Positions 16,268 through 24,301 of a stretch of DNA of 45,019 nt are shown one piece after another. The stretch lies in assembly GCA_002070755.1 (NCBI GenBank), contig MWDY01000287.1, forward strand, positions 1-45,019, given 5' to 3'. Source of the DNA: Spirochaetes bacterium ADurb.Bin110 (GTDB lineage: Bacteria > Spirochaetota > Spirochaetia > Treponematales > Rectinemataceae). The position numbers and the translations under genes are program-made. Below the pieces are notes generated by a model. That model saw only the letters and a list, made by a program, of their open reading frames with translations, was not told where the DNA came from and did not search any database. Every line of letters begins with the position of its first letter. Within the stretch, counting starts at the first letter, position 1.

Positions 16268-17337
16268 GGCACATACTCCTTTATCTCTACTTCTCCTGCA
16301 AGTGCCATTTGGCCTGCTATTGCTAAAGCCTCAAGTTCACCTTCTCCTGGATACACCACTACTGGCGCAATAAACGAAACCATCTGGCTAATTCTCTCGG
16401 TGAGCTCTTTCCAGAACGCGATACCCCCAGTCAATATAATTGCATCGACCTTTCCTTCGACAATTGGTGCAAGAGAACCTATATACTTACCTACTTGATA
16501 TACAAAAGCCTGGAAATAGAAGTCCGCTTCTTTATTTCCCTGGTTGCGCATATGCTCGATATCGCGCATATTGTTGGTACCGAGAAAACTCACCATACCC
16601 CCTTTTCCAGTTATCATCTTGAGTACTTCTTGGAGAGTATATTGTCCAGAAAAGCATAGTCTCGCCAGGTCTCCCGCAGGCAGAGTTCCAGAGCGTTCCG
16701 GAGAAAATGGTCCTTCTCCGCTTAGCGCTTGATTTACATCGATAACTCTGCCTTTCCTGTGCAAACCTACAGAAATACCTCCCCCCAGGTGAGCTACGAT
16801 AAGTGTAATATCTTCATAGTTAATACCGCGCTCTTTTGCAAATCTACGCGCTACTGCCTTTTGGTTTAACGCATGAAAAATGCTGATTCGTTTAAATAAC
16901 TTATGCCCTGATACGCGCGCAACATCCTCGAGCTCATCGACGACTACAGGATCCGCAATAAAGGCGGGAATTCCAAACTCTCTAGCAAAAGTATCCGCTA
17001 TAAGAGCCCCCAGGTTCGATGCATGCTCGCCATACTTAGCAGCGAGCAAATCAGCCTTCATACCCTCGTTTATTCTGTATATTCCGCCAGGAATTGGATG
17101 CAGAAGCCCTCCTCGTCCAACTACCGCATTGAGCGATGACATGTCGAAATTTCTCGCCTTGAGTGCTTCTTGAATCGCCTTCTCTCTAAATTCGTACTGT
17201 GATGCGATAGTAGAAAAACGTGAGAGTTCTTCCGCAGAATGGTTCAGCGTCTGATCGAAAATACACCTGTCTCCACGAAAAACCGCAAATTTCGTGCTAG
17301 TAGATCCAGGGTTTATGACAAGAACGACGGATTGCAT
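16264..17337 (-). CDS. buk: Butyrate (branched-chain fatty acid) kinase
   Basis: This 357-residue ASKHA-fold kinase transfers phosphate from acyl-phosphate to ADP, giving ATP and a free acid. Signatures are VLVINPGSTSTKFAVF at the N-terminus (phosphate-1 loop), VVGRGGLLHPIPGG and VAHLGGGISVGLHRKG in the middle. Near the C-terminus is IILTGGIAFWKEL, which includes the adenosine-binding loop. It is the promoter-proximal gene of the operon, with an aggagaa ribosome-binding site and an extended -10 promoter 27 nt upstream. Confidence 0.95.
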   Translation of the reverse strand: MQSVVLVINPGSTSTKFAVFRGDRCIFDQTLNHSAEELSRFSTIASQYEFREKAIQEALKARNFDMSSLNAVVGRGGLLHPIPGGIYRINEGMKADLLAAKYGEHASNLGALIADTFAREFGIPAFIADPVVVDELEDVARVSGHKLFKRISIFHALNQKAVARRFAKERGINYEDITLIVAHLGGGISVGLHRKGRVIDVNQALSGEGPFSPERSGTLPAGDLARLCFSGQYTLQEVLKMITGKGGMVSFLGTNNMRDIEHMRNQGNKEADFYFQAFVYQVGKYIGSLAPIVEGKVDAIILTGGIAFWKELTERISQMVSFIAPVVVYPGEGELEALAIAGQMALAGEVEIKEYVP

Positions 17338-17370
17338 TCAGTTTCTCCTGAATGAAAGGCAGTAGCTTCA

Positions 17371-17398
17371 AGTATACCATTTGTCCAAGGAAACGCAA
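17371..17398 (-). promoter_or_regulatory. Promoter of the buk-ptb-VOR operon
   Basis: On the minus strand TTGCGT (17393-17398), a 16-nt spacer and TATACT (17371-17376). The -10 is preceded by TGG, giving the extended -10 form TGnTATACT. The predicted start is near 17364 and leaves a 27-nt leader that includes the buk ribosome-binding site. The remaining ~100 bp up to the terminator at 17508 show no further clear element. Confidence 0.65.
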
Positions 17399-17507
17399 GA
17401 GGAAATCTGCAAAAGATGAAAGGGCATTTCAATTATCGAAACGGTATTTGATCACTTCAAAGATGAGCCAACCCACATTAGAAAAGAATTCAAATAGGAA
17501 AATCAAA

Positions 17508-17539
17508 GAGGCTGCCCTTATTTAAGGACAGCCTCTTTT
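17508..17539 (-). terminator. Intrinsic terminator after the P-loop/Asp23 and AURKAIP1-type genes
   Basis: A stem of 7 bp (17508-17514 with 17529-17535), one C-A mismatch and 4 further bp, closed by a 4-nt loop. On the minus strand it is followed by TTTGATTTT, and on the plus strand by TTTT, so it may work in both directions. It sits 22 bp past the stop of the small ribosomal protein gene. Confidence 0.75.
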
Positions 17540-17561
17540 CAAGAACATATGTGCGGCGCGA

Positions 17562-17654
17562 TTATTTACGGGTCTTATGGCGATTCAGTCTTCTTTTCTT
17601 TTTTCTCTTGTGCGTCGCTATCTTTTGGAGCTTTCGCTTTCTACCACAGGGCAC
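17562..17654 (-). CDS. AURKAIP1/COX24-type small ribosomal-subunit protein (30 residues)
   Basis: A GTG start at 17654 follows a perfect aaggag ribosome-binding site 7 nt upstream, and the frame closes with TAA at 17562. The 30-residue product is extremely basic: it opens VPCGRKRKLQK, continues IATHKRKKKRR and closes LNRHKTRK. This is the pattern of the bacterial AURKAIP1/COX24 domain, related to mitochondrial mS38 and the mycobacterial bS22 protein that binds the small ribosomal subunit. It is too short for usual ORF cut-offs. It lies 64 bp after the P-loop/Asp23 gene and 22 bp before a terminator, which fits a real last gene of a two-gene operon. Confidence 0.85.
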   Translation of the reverse strand: MPCGRKRKLQKIATHKRKKKRRLNRHKTRK

Positions 17655-17718
17655 CTTTTCTCTCCTTGGAAACGATTACTGCAGAATCATTAAAGGTACT
17701 GCCGCATATGTGCGCATA

Positions 17719-18639
17719 CTACACAGAGGAAACACGACGGTCAATAGCCTGGCCCCATTTCTGGCCTTTCTGTGGGCGAGCAGTCAATCTATCTATGACG
17801 ATATTCACCTCGGCAACTAGAATTCCTGTGAATTTTTCGATGCTGTCGACAATATATTCCTGCAATGCATGTACTTTAGAAGGAAGCCTTGTTCCAAAAG
17901 GAACTTCGAGCATAATGGTAATACGATAACCTTGAGTATCATTGCGAATTGCGAGTCGCATAATGCGGACATTAGGATCGAATTCGCTCACACAGTGAAC
18001 TACCATCTGCGAAAGCGCTGCTTCTGAAATAGCTACTCTGCCACGTTTTGCATACTCTGGGCGTACGACAGACTTCTCGTATAATTTGGGAAGAGTCGCG
18101 CCTACGCCAAAGCTTCGCCTTAGAAAGACTCTTACACTATCATAGAATATTGAAGGATAGCTGCGCTTTACTTCAAGAGCTGGAACTGGAATGACATGTT
18201 TCCCTTCAACCTTGCGCGATTGCACTGCCTTTTCGATTTCGGCCTTTGTGGCAATTTCCTCTATTTTTATAACCTTGACCGGATGTGGCAACTGCAAACG
18301 CTCACAAATCTTCTGCACCATGCGCTCGCTTGTGCCAATTACTAGGATCTTTCGGAATTTCTCTCGCTGAAGAGCTTTTGCCACTTGATCTCGATGTTCT
18401 CGATCGTCGAAAAGTGCAGTTTTTACGGCACCAAGATAAGTAGGATCTTTTTTTGCCGAGCGGCCTGCAAGAATCTGATCACCACGTATTAATAGGCCAT
18501 CGTCTATTATGAGTTCTATGCCATATTTTTGCGCTACGAGCTTTGCGCGGAAACTTTTGCCGGTTCCTGAAGGACCAACAAGAGCGTAAGTTTTTACCCC
18601 GCGAATAAAAAATAAAAAATGCTTAAAGATACCGAACAT
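17719..18639 (-). CDS. P-loop NTPase fused to an Asp23/Gls24-like domain
   Basis: This 306-residue protein has a short hydrophobic N-terminus, then Walker A GPSGTGKS (22-29) and a Rossmann-like NTPase region. The C-terminal ~100 residues start at RGRVAISEAALSQMVV and end VAEVNIVIDRL. They match the Asp23/Gls24 (COG1302-like) fold found in envelope stress proteins of Gram-positives. Start: the frame opens with TTG at 18651, but that codon overlaps the -10 box. ATG 18639, 10 nt after TATATT and without a Shine-Dalgarno sequence, is preferred. The domain union is unusual and its function is unknown. Co-transcription with the AURKAIP1-type gene hints at a ribosome- or stress-linked role (inference). 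Confidence 0.78.
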   Translation of the reverse strand: MFGIFKHFLFFIRGVKTYALVGPSGTGKSFRAKLVAQKYGIELIIDDGLLIRGDQILAGRSAKKDPTYLGAVKTALFDDREHRDQVAKALQREKFRKILVIGTSERMVQKICERLQLPHPVKVIKIEEIATKAEIEKAVQSRKVEGKHVIPVPALEVKRSYPSIFYDSVRVFLRRSFGVGATLPKLYEKSVVRPEYAKRGRVAISEAALSQMVVHCVSEFDPNVRIMRLAIRNDTQGYRITIMLEVPFGTRLPSKVHALQEYIVDSIEKFTGILVAEVNIVIDRLTARPQKGQKWGQAIDRRVSSV

Positions 18640-18649
18640 TCCAATAATC

Positions 18650-18678
18650 AATATACCGCCAGAGACAGTCCAGGTAAA
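18650..18678 (-). promoter_or_regulatory. Promoter of the P-loop/Asp23 gene
   Basis: On the minus strand TTTACC (18673-18678), a 17-nt spacer and TATATT (18650-18655), with 10 nt to ATG 18639. The predicted leader is about 4 nt with no ribosome-binding site. Confidence 0.6.
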
Positions 18679-18756
18679 TAAGCATTTCCCCTGAGCTGGC
18701 TGAAGTTGGCTCTTTTTACTATTCTACTGTAACGCTATCTATCAATGGCATTATCA

Positions 18757-18785
18757 TTATCAGAATCGAGAAAAACAGCTACAAT
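18757..18785 (+). promoter_or_regulatory. Promoter of the phosphohexomutase gene
   Basis: TTATCA (18757-18762), a 17-nt spacer and TACAAT (18780-18785). The predicted start is near 18792, at the first base of the aggag ribosome-binding site, so the leader is only about 11 nt but does carry a Shine-Dalgarno sequence. Confidence 0.55.
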
Positions 18786-18802
18786 ACTGCCAGGAGCAAA
18801 AC

Positions 18803-20779
18803 ATGTCATTGATCAGCCACCCATTTCTTGGTTTGCCTATTGGGGACCCGGGGAAGAGACCTCTCTCTAGAGAAAAGCTCCCCACCTTTGAAGATGTTAG
18901 ACTAGCTGCTCAAGAACTAATTCTTTCTGCTTCAGGATGGCGAAAGATTTTCGCTAAGCCTGAAATCGCTGCGGGGTATGCCTCTTGGGATTATGAGCAG
19001 CTACCAGATAATTCTCTTTCCCCGCTTCTAGCCCCAGCGGATATAGTAATAGTGGCTGGAATGGCTATAGTCTTTTCTTCATTCATAAAAGGACATTGTA
19101 AGCCCTACAAGCCTATTGTCCTGCTCGGTATCGATACAAGGCGCACGAGCCCTACTATCGCTGATATTTTTACTCGAGTGCTTATCGGAGAAGAATGCGA
19201 GGTTCGCTATCTATTCATAGTTCCAATTCCAGAAATCACGGCATATGCTGCTCAAACTACGGCTTTAGATGTAGATCATGAATTCCACTCAGATGGATTT
19301 GTATATATCTCCGCTAGCCATAATCCTCCTGGATATAATGGTGTCAAATTTGGTCTTGGTGGAGGCGTACTGACAAGCGAACAGATAGGACCGCTTATAT
19401 CAGATCTCAAGGTTTTTCTATCAGATCCTAAATCTTCAGAGCTTGCGCTTATGTCGCTTGAAAAGGCTGACTCTCAAGCTTTAACAAAATGCTATGAAAA
19501 TGTTGCCCATTGGAAACGTTATTCGCAATCGGCTTATATGCTCTTTGCACATCGAGTCTTCACCGACGAAGAGAGAACCGAGGCTCAAGAAAGAATTCTC
19601 TTGGAAATCGCCAATGCTTGCGAAAAGCGACCATTTGGTATAATTGCGGAGCTCAATGGGTCTGCGCGAACACAGAGCATCGATTTGGATTGGCTCTCTG
19701 CTCTCGGAGCTGAATCTAGAGCATTAAATACTGAACCCGGCATCTTTGCTCATAGAATCGTACCAGAAAACGAATCGCTCGATGATTGCATAAAAGCTTT
19801 GCAATCTGCCCACGATAAAAACTCAAGCTATACTCTAGGCTATGTGCCAGATTGCGATGGAGATAGAGGCAATCTAGTATATTACAGCAATAGGCTTAGA
19901 GAAGCGATTCCTCTGGAAGCCCAACAGGTCTTTGCCTTAGCCTGCTTATCCGAGCTAGCATATCTCCGATGGAAAGGCGAGACAAACCGAATCGCCATCG
20001 TTGTCAATGACGCAACAAGTATGCGCATTGAAGCCATAGCAGAAGTCTTCGGCGCAAAAGTTTTCAGAACTGAAACAGGCGAAGCCAATGTGGTATGCCG
20101 AGCGGAAAAGCTTAGATCTGAAGGATATACGGTTCGTATTTTTGGCGAAGGCTCGAATGGAGGCAATATTACTCATCCTTCAAAGGTACGCGATCCACTA
20201 TCCACTATTGGGTCTATGATTCGTTTATTAAGGCTTGGCGACGCTCAGAAAAATGAAACCTGCTTTAATCTTTGGCTTGATGCAATTGGCAATCCCGAGC
20301 GCTACAAGCCTGACTATGATCTCGAAGATGTTATAGAAAGTCTACCACAATGGATTACTACGAGCGCCTTCGAGCCTCACGCCGCGCTAAAAATTCGTAC
20401 CGTAGATAAGATCGAACTCAAGAATACCTACCAAAGACTTTTTCTAGAGCACTGGCCAAAAATACTACCGGAACTCGAGCAAAGGTTCGACATCGTCTCA
20501 TGGAGGGCATTCGCTTCTCTTGGTTCTGATGAATGGGAAATTGGATCGGATTTTGGCGCTTCCAAGAATGGAGGACTTAGAATCGTGCTTTACGATAAGG
20601 CAGGCGAACCCAAAGCATTCCTATGGATGCGAGCTTCAGGGACTGAGCCCGTATTCCGAATTGAGGTAGATATTAGGGGCGGGACATACGCCGACGAAGC
20701 TTGGCTACGCACATGGCATACAGAATTAGTCGCCAAGGCCGATCTGCTTGCCGCGCCTGGACAAAATAATGTAGGATAG
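18803..20779 (+). CDS. Phosphoglucomutase/phosphomannomutase family enzyme
   Basis: This 658-residue alpha-D-phosphohexomutase family protein carries all four signatures. The phosphoserine loop is YISASHNPPGYNG (phosphoacceptor S172). The metal loop is PDCDGDRG (about residue 351). The sugar-binding loop is GEGSNGGNITHPS (about 449). The phosphate-binding loop is MRASGTEPVFRIE (about 614). It is longer than typical PGM/PMM (450-580), with extra N-terminal sequence before the first domain. Substrate is not settled; glucose-1-phosphate to glucose-6-phosphate is likely. Start ATG with aggag at 18792. The PUR-domain gene follows 21 bp later on the same strand. Confidence 0.9.
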   Translation: MSLISHPFLGLPIGDPGKRPLSREKLPTFEDVRLAAQELILSASGWRKIFAKPEIAAGYASWDYEQLPDNSLSPLLAPADIVIVAGMAIVFSSFIKGHCKPYKPIVLLGIDTRRTSPTIADIFTRVLIGEECEVRYLFIVPIPEITAYAAQTTALDVDHEFHSDGFVYISASHNPPGYNGVKFGLGGGVLTSEQIGPLISDLKVFLSDPKSSELALMSLEKADSQALTKCYENVAHWKRYSQSAYMLFAHRVFTDEERTEAQERILLEIANACEKRPFGIIAELNGSARTQSIDLDWLSALGAESRALNTEPGIFAHRIVPENESLDDCIKALQSAHDKNSSYTLGYVPDCDGDRGNLVYYSNRLREAIPLEAQQVFALACLSELAYLRWKGETNRIAIVVNDATSMRIEAIAEVFGAKVFRTETGEANVVCRAEKLRSEGYTVRIFGEGSNGGNITHPSKVRDPLSTIGSMIRLLRLGDAQKNETCFNLWLDAIGNPERYKPDYDLEDVIESLPQWITTSAFEPHAALKIRTVDKIELKNTYQRLFLEHWPKILPELEQRFDIVSWRAFASLGSDEWEIGSDFGASKNGGLRIVLYDKAGEPKAFLWMRASGTEPVFRIEVDIRGGTYADEAWLRTWHTELVAKADLLAAPGQNNVG

Positions 20780-20800
20780 TTCCATATAAAAGGAGTTCTG

Positions 20801-21205
20801 ATGGGTATCCGCGGCGAACTGTTCTCTACAAGATTCATCTGTGAGGGAAGGACTTATTTTTTTAATGTAAAAGAAAATAGAAATGGCGACATTTTTCTGT
20901 CCATTGTAGAGAGCAAACCTACTGAGACAGAAACCTTCGATAGGCGATCAATCGTGATATTCCAAGAAAACATGGAAGGCTTCATGCGAGCAATGAGAAC
21001 CGCGGCTGGCTATATGGAAAAAGCTAGTCAAAGGCCAAAACCAGATAGAACGGCAATACAGTCTTCTCGGCCTAGGCAGGAGCCTCGACAGACTCGCCAG
21101 GGATTGAAGGAAAGCTCTTCGCAAGCTCCTCGTCGATTTGTTATTAGAAAGAAACCTCATTCTTCGGGAGATTCCAGAGAGTCAAAAAGCGGTGCATCAG
21201 ATTGA
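20801..21205 (+). CDS. PUR-domain nucleic-acid-binding protein (BpuR-like, DUF3276)
   Basis: This 134-residue protein has one PUR repeat in its first ~75 residues: GELFSTRFICEGRTYFFNVKENRNGDIFLSIVES and a following helix. This matches the PUR-alpha-like family to which Borrelia BpuR belongs. That family binds single-stranded DNA and RNA and regulates expression. Residues 78-134 form a basic, Arg/Ser/Pro/Gln-rich tail that is probably disordered and may add RNA affinity. An aaaggag ribosome-binding site lies 7 nt before the ATG. Its last 49 bp overlap the 3' end of the convergent rnhB. The family is widespread in spirochaetes and Bacteroidetes, and is one of the taxonomic hints. Confidence 0.88.
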   Translation: MGIRGELFSTRFICEGRTYFFNVKENRNGDIFLSIVESKPTETETFDRRSIVIFQENMEGFMRAMRTAAGYMEKASQRPKPDRTAIQSSRPRQEPRQTRQGLKESSSQAPRRFVIRKKPHSSGDSRESKSGASD

Positions 21206-21819
21206 ATCAATAAGTGAAAACCTTTCCGATGAAATCGCGATGGGCCAAAGCGCTCTATGGCAGCGCGATGCGCTTTAGTTGGATATCCCTTATTGTTTTT
21301 GAACCCATACTCGGGCATGATGCCATCGAGACAGTCCATCATGTGATCTCTGGCTACCTTTGAGAGTATAGAAGCGGCCATTACTGCAGGGATCAAGCCA
21401 TCTGCTTTAGCCATGGTCGCTGCTTCGATATTTGTCCCATTCATGCTCAGAGATGGAGCAAATAATCCATCGACCACAACGAGAGCCGGAAGATGCGAAA
21501 GCCCTCCAAAAGCCCTTTCCATGGCACGCAAACTCGCCATAAGAATGTTGTACTTCTCGATTTCTTCCACAGTAGCCCATCCCACTGCCCAGTCAAGCGC
21601 TTGCGCTACAATCATGCAATAAGCCTCTTCGCGGCGGCGAGCGCTCATCCTCTTAGAATCATCGAGCATCGCGATGGGAAAGCCTTTTGGCAGAATGACC
21701 GCGGCCGCAGTAACAGGACCCGCAAGCGGGCCTCGCCCTGCCTCATCTAGACCACATACAAGGTCAATCGGGATTTTGAGCACTGAATCAAGCGTACAAA
21801 AATTCATCGATTTTTTCAT
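21157..21819 (-). CDS. rnhB: Ribonuclease HII
   Basis: This 220-residue enzyme removes ribonucleotides and RNA primers from DNA hybrids. It shows the HII motif GLDEAGRGPLAGPV with metal ligands D25 and E26. DDSKRMSARRRE, VVVDGLFAP and AASILSKVARDHMM (with further acidic ligands) follow, then GYPTKAHRAAIERFGPS. Ribosome-binding site gagagg precedes the ATG by 5 nt. It follows trxB by 17 bp on the same strand, so the two are likely co-transcribed. The C-terminal 16 codons overlap the PUR-domain gene tail-to-tail. Confidence 0.95.
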   Translation of the reverse strand: MKKSMNFCTLDSVLKIPIDLVCGLDEAGRGPLAGPVTAAAVILPKGFPIAMLDDSKRMSARRREEAYCMIVAQALDWAVGWATVEEIEKYNILMASLRAMERAFGGLSHLPALVVVDGLFAPSLSMNGTNIEAATMAKADGLIPAVMAASILSKVARDHMMDCLDGIMPEYGFKNNKGYPTKAHRAAIERFGPSRFHRKGFHLLIQSDAPLFDSLESPEE

Positions 21820-21836
21820 CGATACCTCTCATCTAT

Positions 21837-22778
21837 TCATCGATAAGCCTGCCCTCTCTGCTCATCGATATAGCTGGCAGCCGATCGAGCCGCAATTGCC
21901 CCATCGGCGGCCGCTGTGACAATTTGTCTGAATGGAGTTGCTCTCACATCGCCTGCGGCAAATAGACCTGTAATGCTTGTCTGCATGTTACAATTGGTTA
22001 TGATATAACCTGATTCATCGAACTGTACAGCCATATCCTTAAGAAAGCCTGTTTGAGGTGTAGAGCCAATGAATATGAATATGCCATCGAAGGGATCTTC
22101 GGTCAATTCATACGAAAGGGTGTTTTCCAAGACAACAGAGCGGACCTTGGAGTCGCCTTTGATCTCTTTCGCAACGGTATTGAAGAGTACTTTAATCGAA
22201 GGATTGGAGAGAACTCGGTTAGCGAGAGCTTTTTGAGCTCTGAACCGATCTCGACGATGGATCATTACAATCTTATCCGAAAGCTTGGAGAGATAGATCG
22301 CTTCGTCGCAGGCAGAATCGCCTCCACCCACCACAAGAATACGCTTGCCCTTGAAGAATGGCCCATCGCAAGTAGCACAATAAGAAACACCTTTGCCTAT
22401 AAATTCCTGTTCCCCAGGAATACCAAGCTGCCTATGTCTTGCACCCGTAGCTATAAGAACGGTGAGACTCTCCAGAGGCCCGACACTTGTCTCGATTATA
22501 AAGCGCTTTTCCGCTTTTCTCACCGATAATGCGCTTGCTTCAATAAAAGAGCTGCCGAATTGCTCCGCCTGCCTGTGCATGCGCTCAGCAAGTTCAAAGC
22601 CACTGATAGGCTCTAGAATACCAGGATAATTTTCCAATTTATCTATAAAAAGAGCCTGACCTCCAGGAGCTAGTTCTTCGATTACAATTGTATTTAGGTT
22701 AGCACGGGCTCCATATTGAGCGGCAGAGAGTCCTGCTGCACCTGCTCCAATAACTGCAAAATCATAAATCTGACCCAT
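21837..22778 (-). CDS. trxB: Thioredoxin-disulfide reductase
   Basis: This 313-residue flavoprotein transfers electrons from NADPH to thioredoxin. The FAD site is VIGAGAAGLSAAQYGAR near the N-terminus. The redox-active disulfide is in YCATCDGPFFKGK (about 133-145). The NADPH loop is VVGGGDSACDEA, and the FAD-closing motif is GLFAAGDVRATPFRQIVTAAADGAIAA. The frame opens at a TTG one codon earlier, but ATG 22778 has the better spacing (6 nt) from gaggag. The AT-rich upstream region carries an 11-bp inverted repeat (22795-22826). Confidence 0.95.
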   Translation of the reverse strand: MGQIYDFAVIGAGAAGLSAAQYGARANLNTIVIEELAPGGQALFIDKLENYPGILEPISGFELAERMHRQAEQFGSSFIEASALSVRKAEKRFIIETSVGPLESLTVLIATGARHRQLGIPGEQEFIGKGVSYCATCDGPFFKGKRILVVGGGDSACDEAIYLSKLSDKIVMIHRRDRFRAQKALANRVLSNPSIKVLFNTVAKEIKGDSKVRSVVLENTLSYELTEDPFDGIFIFIGSTPQTGFLKDMAVQFDESGYIITNCNMQTSITGLFAAGDVRATPFRQIVTAAADGAIAARSAASYIDEQRGQAYR

Positions 22779-22794
22779 CAAGCTCTCCTCTATG

Positions 22795-22826
22795 TATATA
22801 ATATAATCATTTTTATATATTATATA
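22795..22826. promoter_or_regulatory. AT-only inverted repeat upstream of trxB (possible operator)
   Basis: Arms of 11 bp (22795-22805 and 22816-22826, tatataatata / tatattatata) are perfect and separated by 10 nt. Inside, 22801-22815 matches the Bacillus PerR box consensus at 11 of 14 fixed positions. It overlaps the place where the trxB promoter must be. Chance palindromes are common in AT-rich DNA, so the regulator assignment is only a suggestion. Confidence 0.35.
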
Positions 22827-22834
22827 GTACGCAT

Positions 22835-24295
22835 TTAAGACTTAGTTTCTACAATGAGCTGGCAAAAATTTTCGCCATCCGCTGTCTTGGGTATTTGAAA
22901 TTTTGCATGGGCTTGTTTTAGCAATGCTTGTAAGACAATAGAGTCTGCATTCTCAAGAATCCCCACCCCATTTATCTCAATGATCTGCATGCCATTTTGC
23001 TTATGCACAAAAGAAAGATGAACCTCAACCTTTTCGCGTCTATCATAGCTAGCCTTATAGGCGCCTTCCAAAAGATATAGCAAGGCTAACGAAAGAGGAA
23101 CAAGAAGATCTGGATCTAGTGGATAATCCTCGACAGACACTCTAATGTGCACTGTGGACCCTACTCTTTCTAGAGCTTCTTCCGCGAAATGGCAGAATTG
23201 TCCAAAAAAGTCCCTCGCAGACAATCGATCGACTCTTTCTGATTGATAGAGAGCTTCATGGACAAGCGCAATGCTTTTTATCTGCGTTTCTAGGTCTCTC
23301 AATACCTCGATAGCCGCTATAGATTGAGCGTCGATCTGCTTTAAGTGAGCCAAGCTAGCCACCAATTGCAGATTTGACTTTATTCTATGATGGATTTCAC
23401 GCAAAAGCCTCTCTTTAGCAGCCAGTGATTCCTCCAGGCTTTCTTGATAGAGATGCATTGCGCTAATATCGTGAATAACACCGATAGTCTGAAGTTTTTT
23501 GCCAACCACATCCGAGAAGAGTGGCACATCGAAGGCTTGTTCTCCATAAGCATTAACCATTGCATAGATTACATGGCCATCTTTATGCAGAAGTCTCACT
23601 TCGAGTTCTCTTGTCATGCGCGAACCCGATCTTCGCTCATCGAAGAGTTTTGGAGGATTTGCAGGCATTATATTGTTTTGCCTTATTTTCTGCACAACAA
23701 GATCTCGCGAGATATTTGGCCTATCTTCTGGATGAATAATGGAGCCGAAATGTTGTCCAATCAACTCTGAAGGCAGATAGCCCAGCAACCCAACTGACTC
23801 ATTTAGATATAGAAAATAACCTTGTTCGTCCAGAACATATACAATATCCGGAAGAGATGATAGCAGTGTTCGCAATTGACTTTGCGCGGCTGCTATAGTG
23901 TTTTTAGACGAAAGGATACTATCCATCTTTGCAAAAAGCTTATAGACAGCACATTTGATTGTAGAGTTAGATGCGTTTTTGGGCAAAACTCGTAGAAGAG
24001 TACAATTCGAAAACTGCTCTAAAGAATATTTGGCATATTCAGCCTGCTGGGGCTCTCCTATGGCTTTTTCGATAAGTACCAAGGCAATCGAGGAGTCAAG
24101 AATAGTTTGGATTTCTCTTTCATTGAGCAGCTCCATCTCGGCGACAATACAATCGAATTGTCGAGAAATCTCATCAGAATATCCGCTCAAAATAGTGACA
24201 TGAGTGCCACATTGTCTAAGCGATCTAGCGAGTTTTTCTGCCCTGCTATATATCGAGAAAAAGACCCCAACAGATTTGGCAGAAGATTCACTCAT
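22835..24295 (-). CDS. PAS-domain HisKA_2-type sensor histidine kinase, probably ATPase-degenerate
   Basis: This 486-residue soluble protein has three parts. An N-terminal Rossmann/receiver-like region (about 1-125) is followed by a PAS domain (about 145-275; the LPDIVYVLDEQGYFLYLNES motif starts it). A HisKA_2 phosphoacceptor helix follows with LLREIHHRIKSNLQL. The ATP-binding domain is recognisable but altered. The N-box Asn is replaced (LLYLLEGAYKA instead of LNELVTNALKH). The G1 Asp-Asn-Gly reads I-N-G (EINGVGI). ATP binding is therefore doubtful. ATG 24295 is chosen because a TTGACG-17-TACTAT promoter ends exactly 6 nt before it; the longer frame from 24388 would include the promoter. 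Confidence 0.82.
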   Translation of the reverse strand: MSESSAKSVGVFFSIYSRAEKLARSLRQCGTHVTILSGYSDEISRQFDCIVAEMELLNEREIQTILDSSIALVLIEKAIGEPQQAEYAKYSLEQFSNCTLLRVLPKNASNSTIKCAVYKLFAKMDSILSSKNTIAAAQSQLRTLLSSLPDIVYVLDEQGYFLYLNESVGLLGYLPSELIGQHFGSIIHPEDRPNISRDLVVQKIRQNNIMPANPPKLFDERRSGSRMTRELEVRLLHKDGHVIYAMVNAYGEQAFDVPLFSDVVGKKLQTIGVIHDISAMHLYQESLEESLAAKERLLREIHHRIKSNLQLVASLAHLKQIDAQSIAAIEVLRDLETQIKSIALVHEALYQSERVDRLSARDFFGQFCHFAEEALERVGSTVHIRVSVEDYPLDPDLLVPLSLALLYLLEGAYKASYDRREKVEVHLSFVHKQNGMQIIEINGVGILENADSIVLQALLKQAHAKFQIPKTADGENFCQLIVETKS

Positions 24296-24301
24296 TCTTT
24301 C

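Noticed and set aside
17549..17929. A 126-residue plus-strand frame across the P-loop/Asp23 gene
   Set aside because: It runs antisense to a gene with clear domains and through the terminator region, and has no ribosome-binding site.
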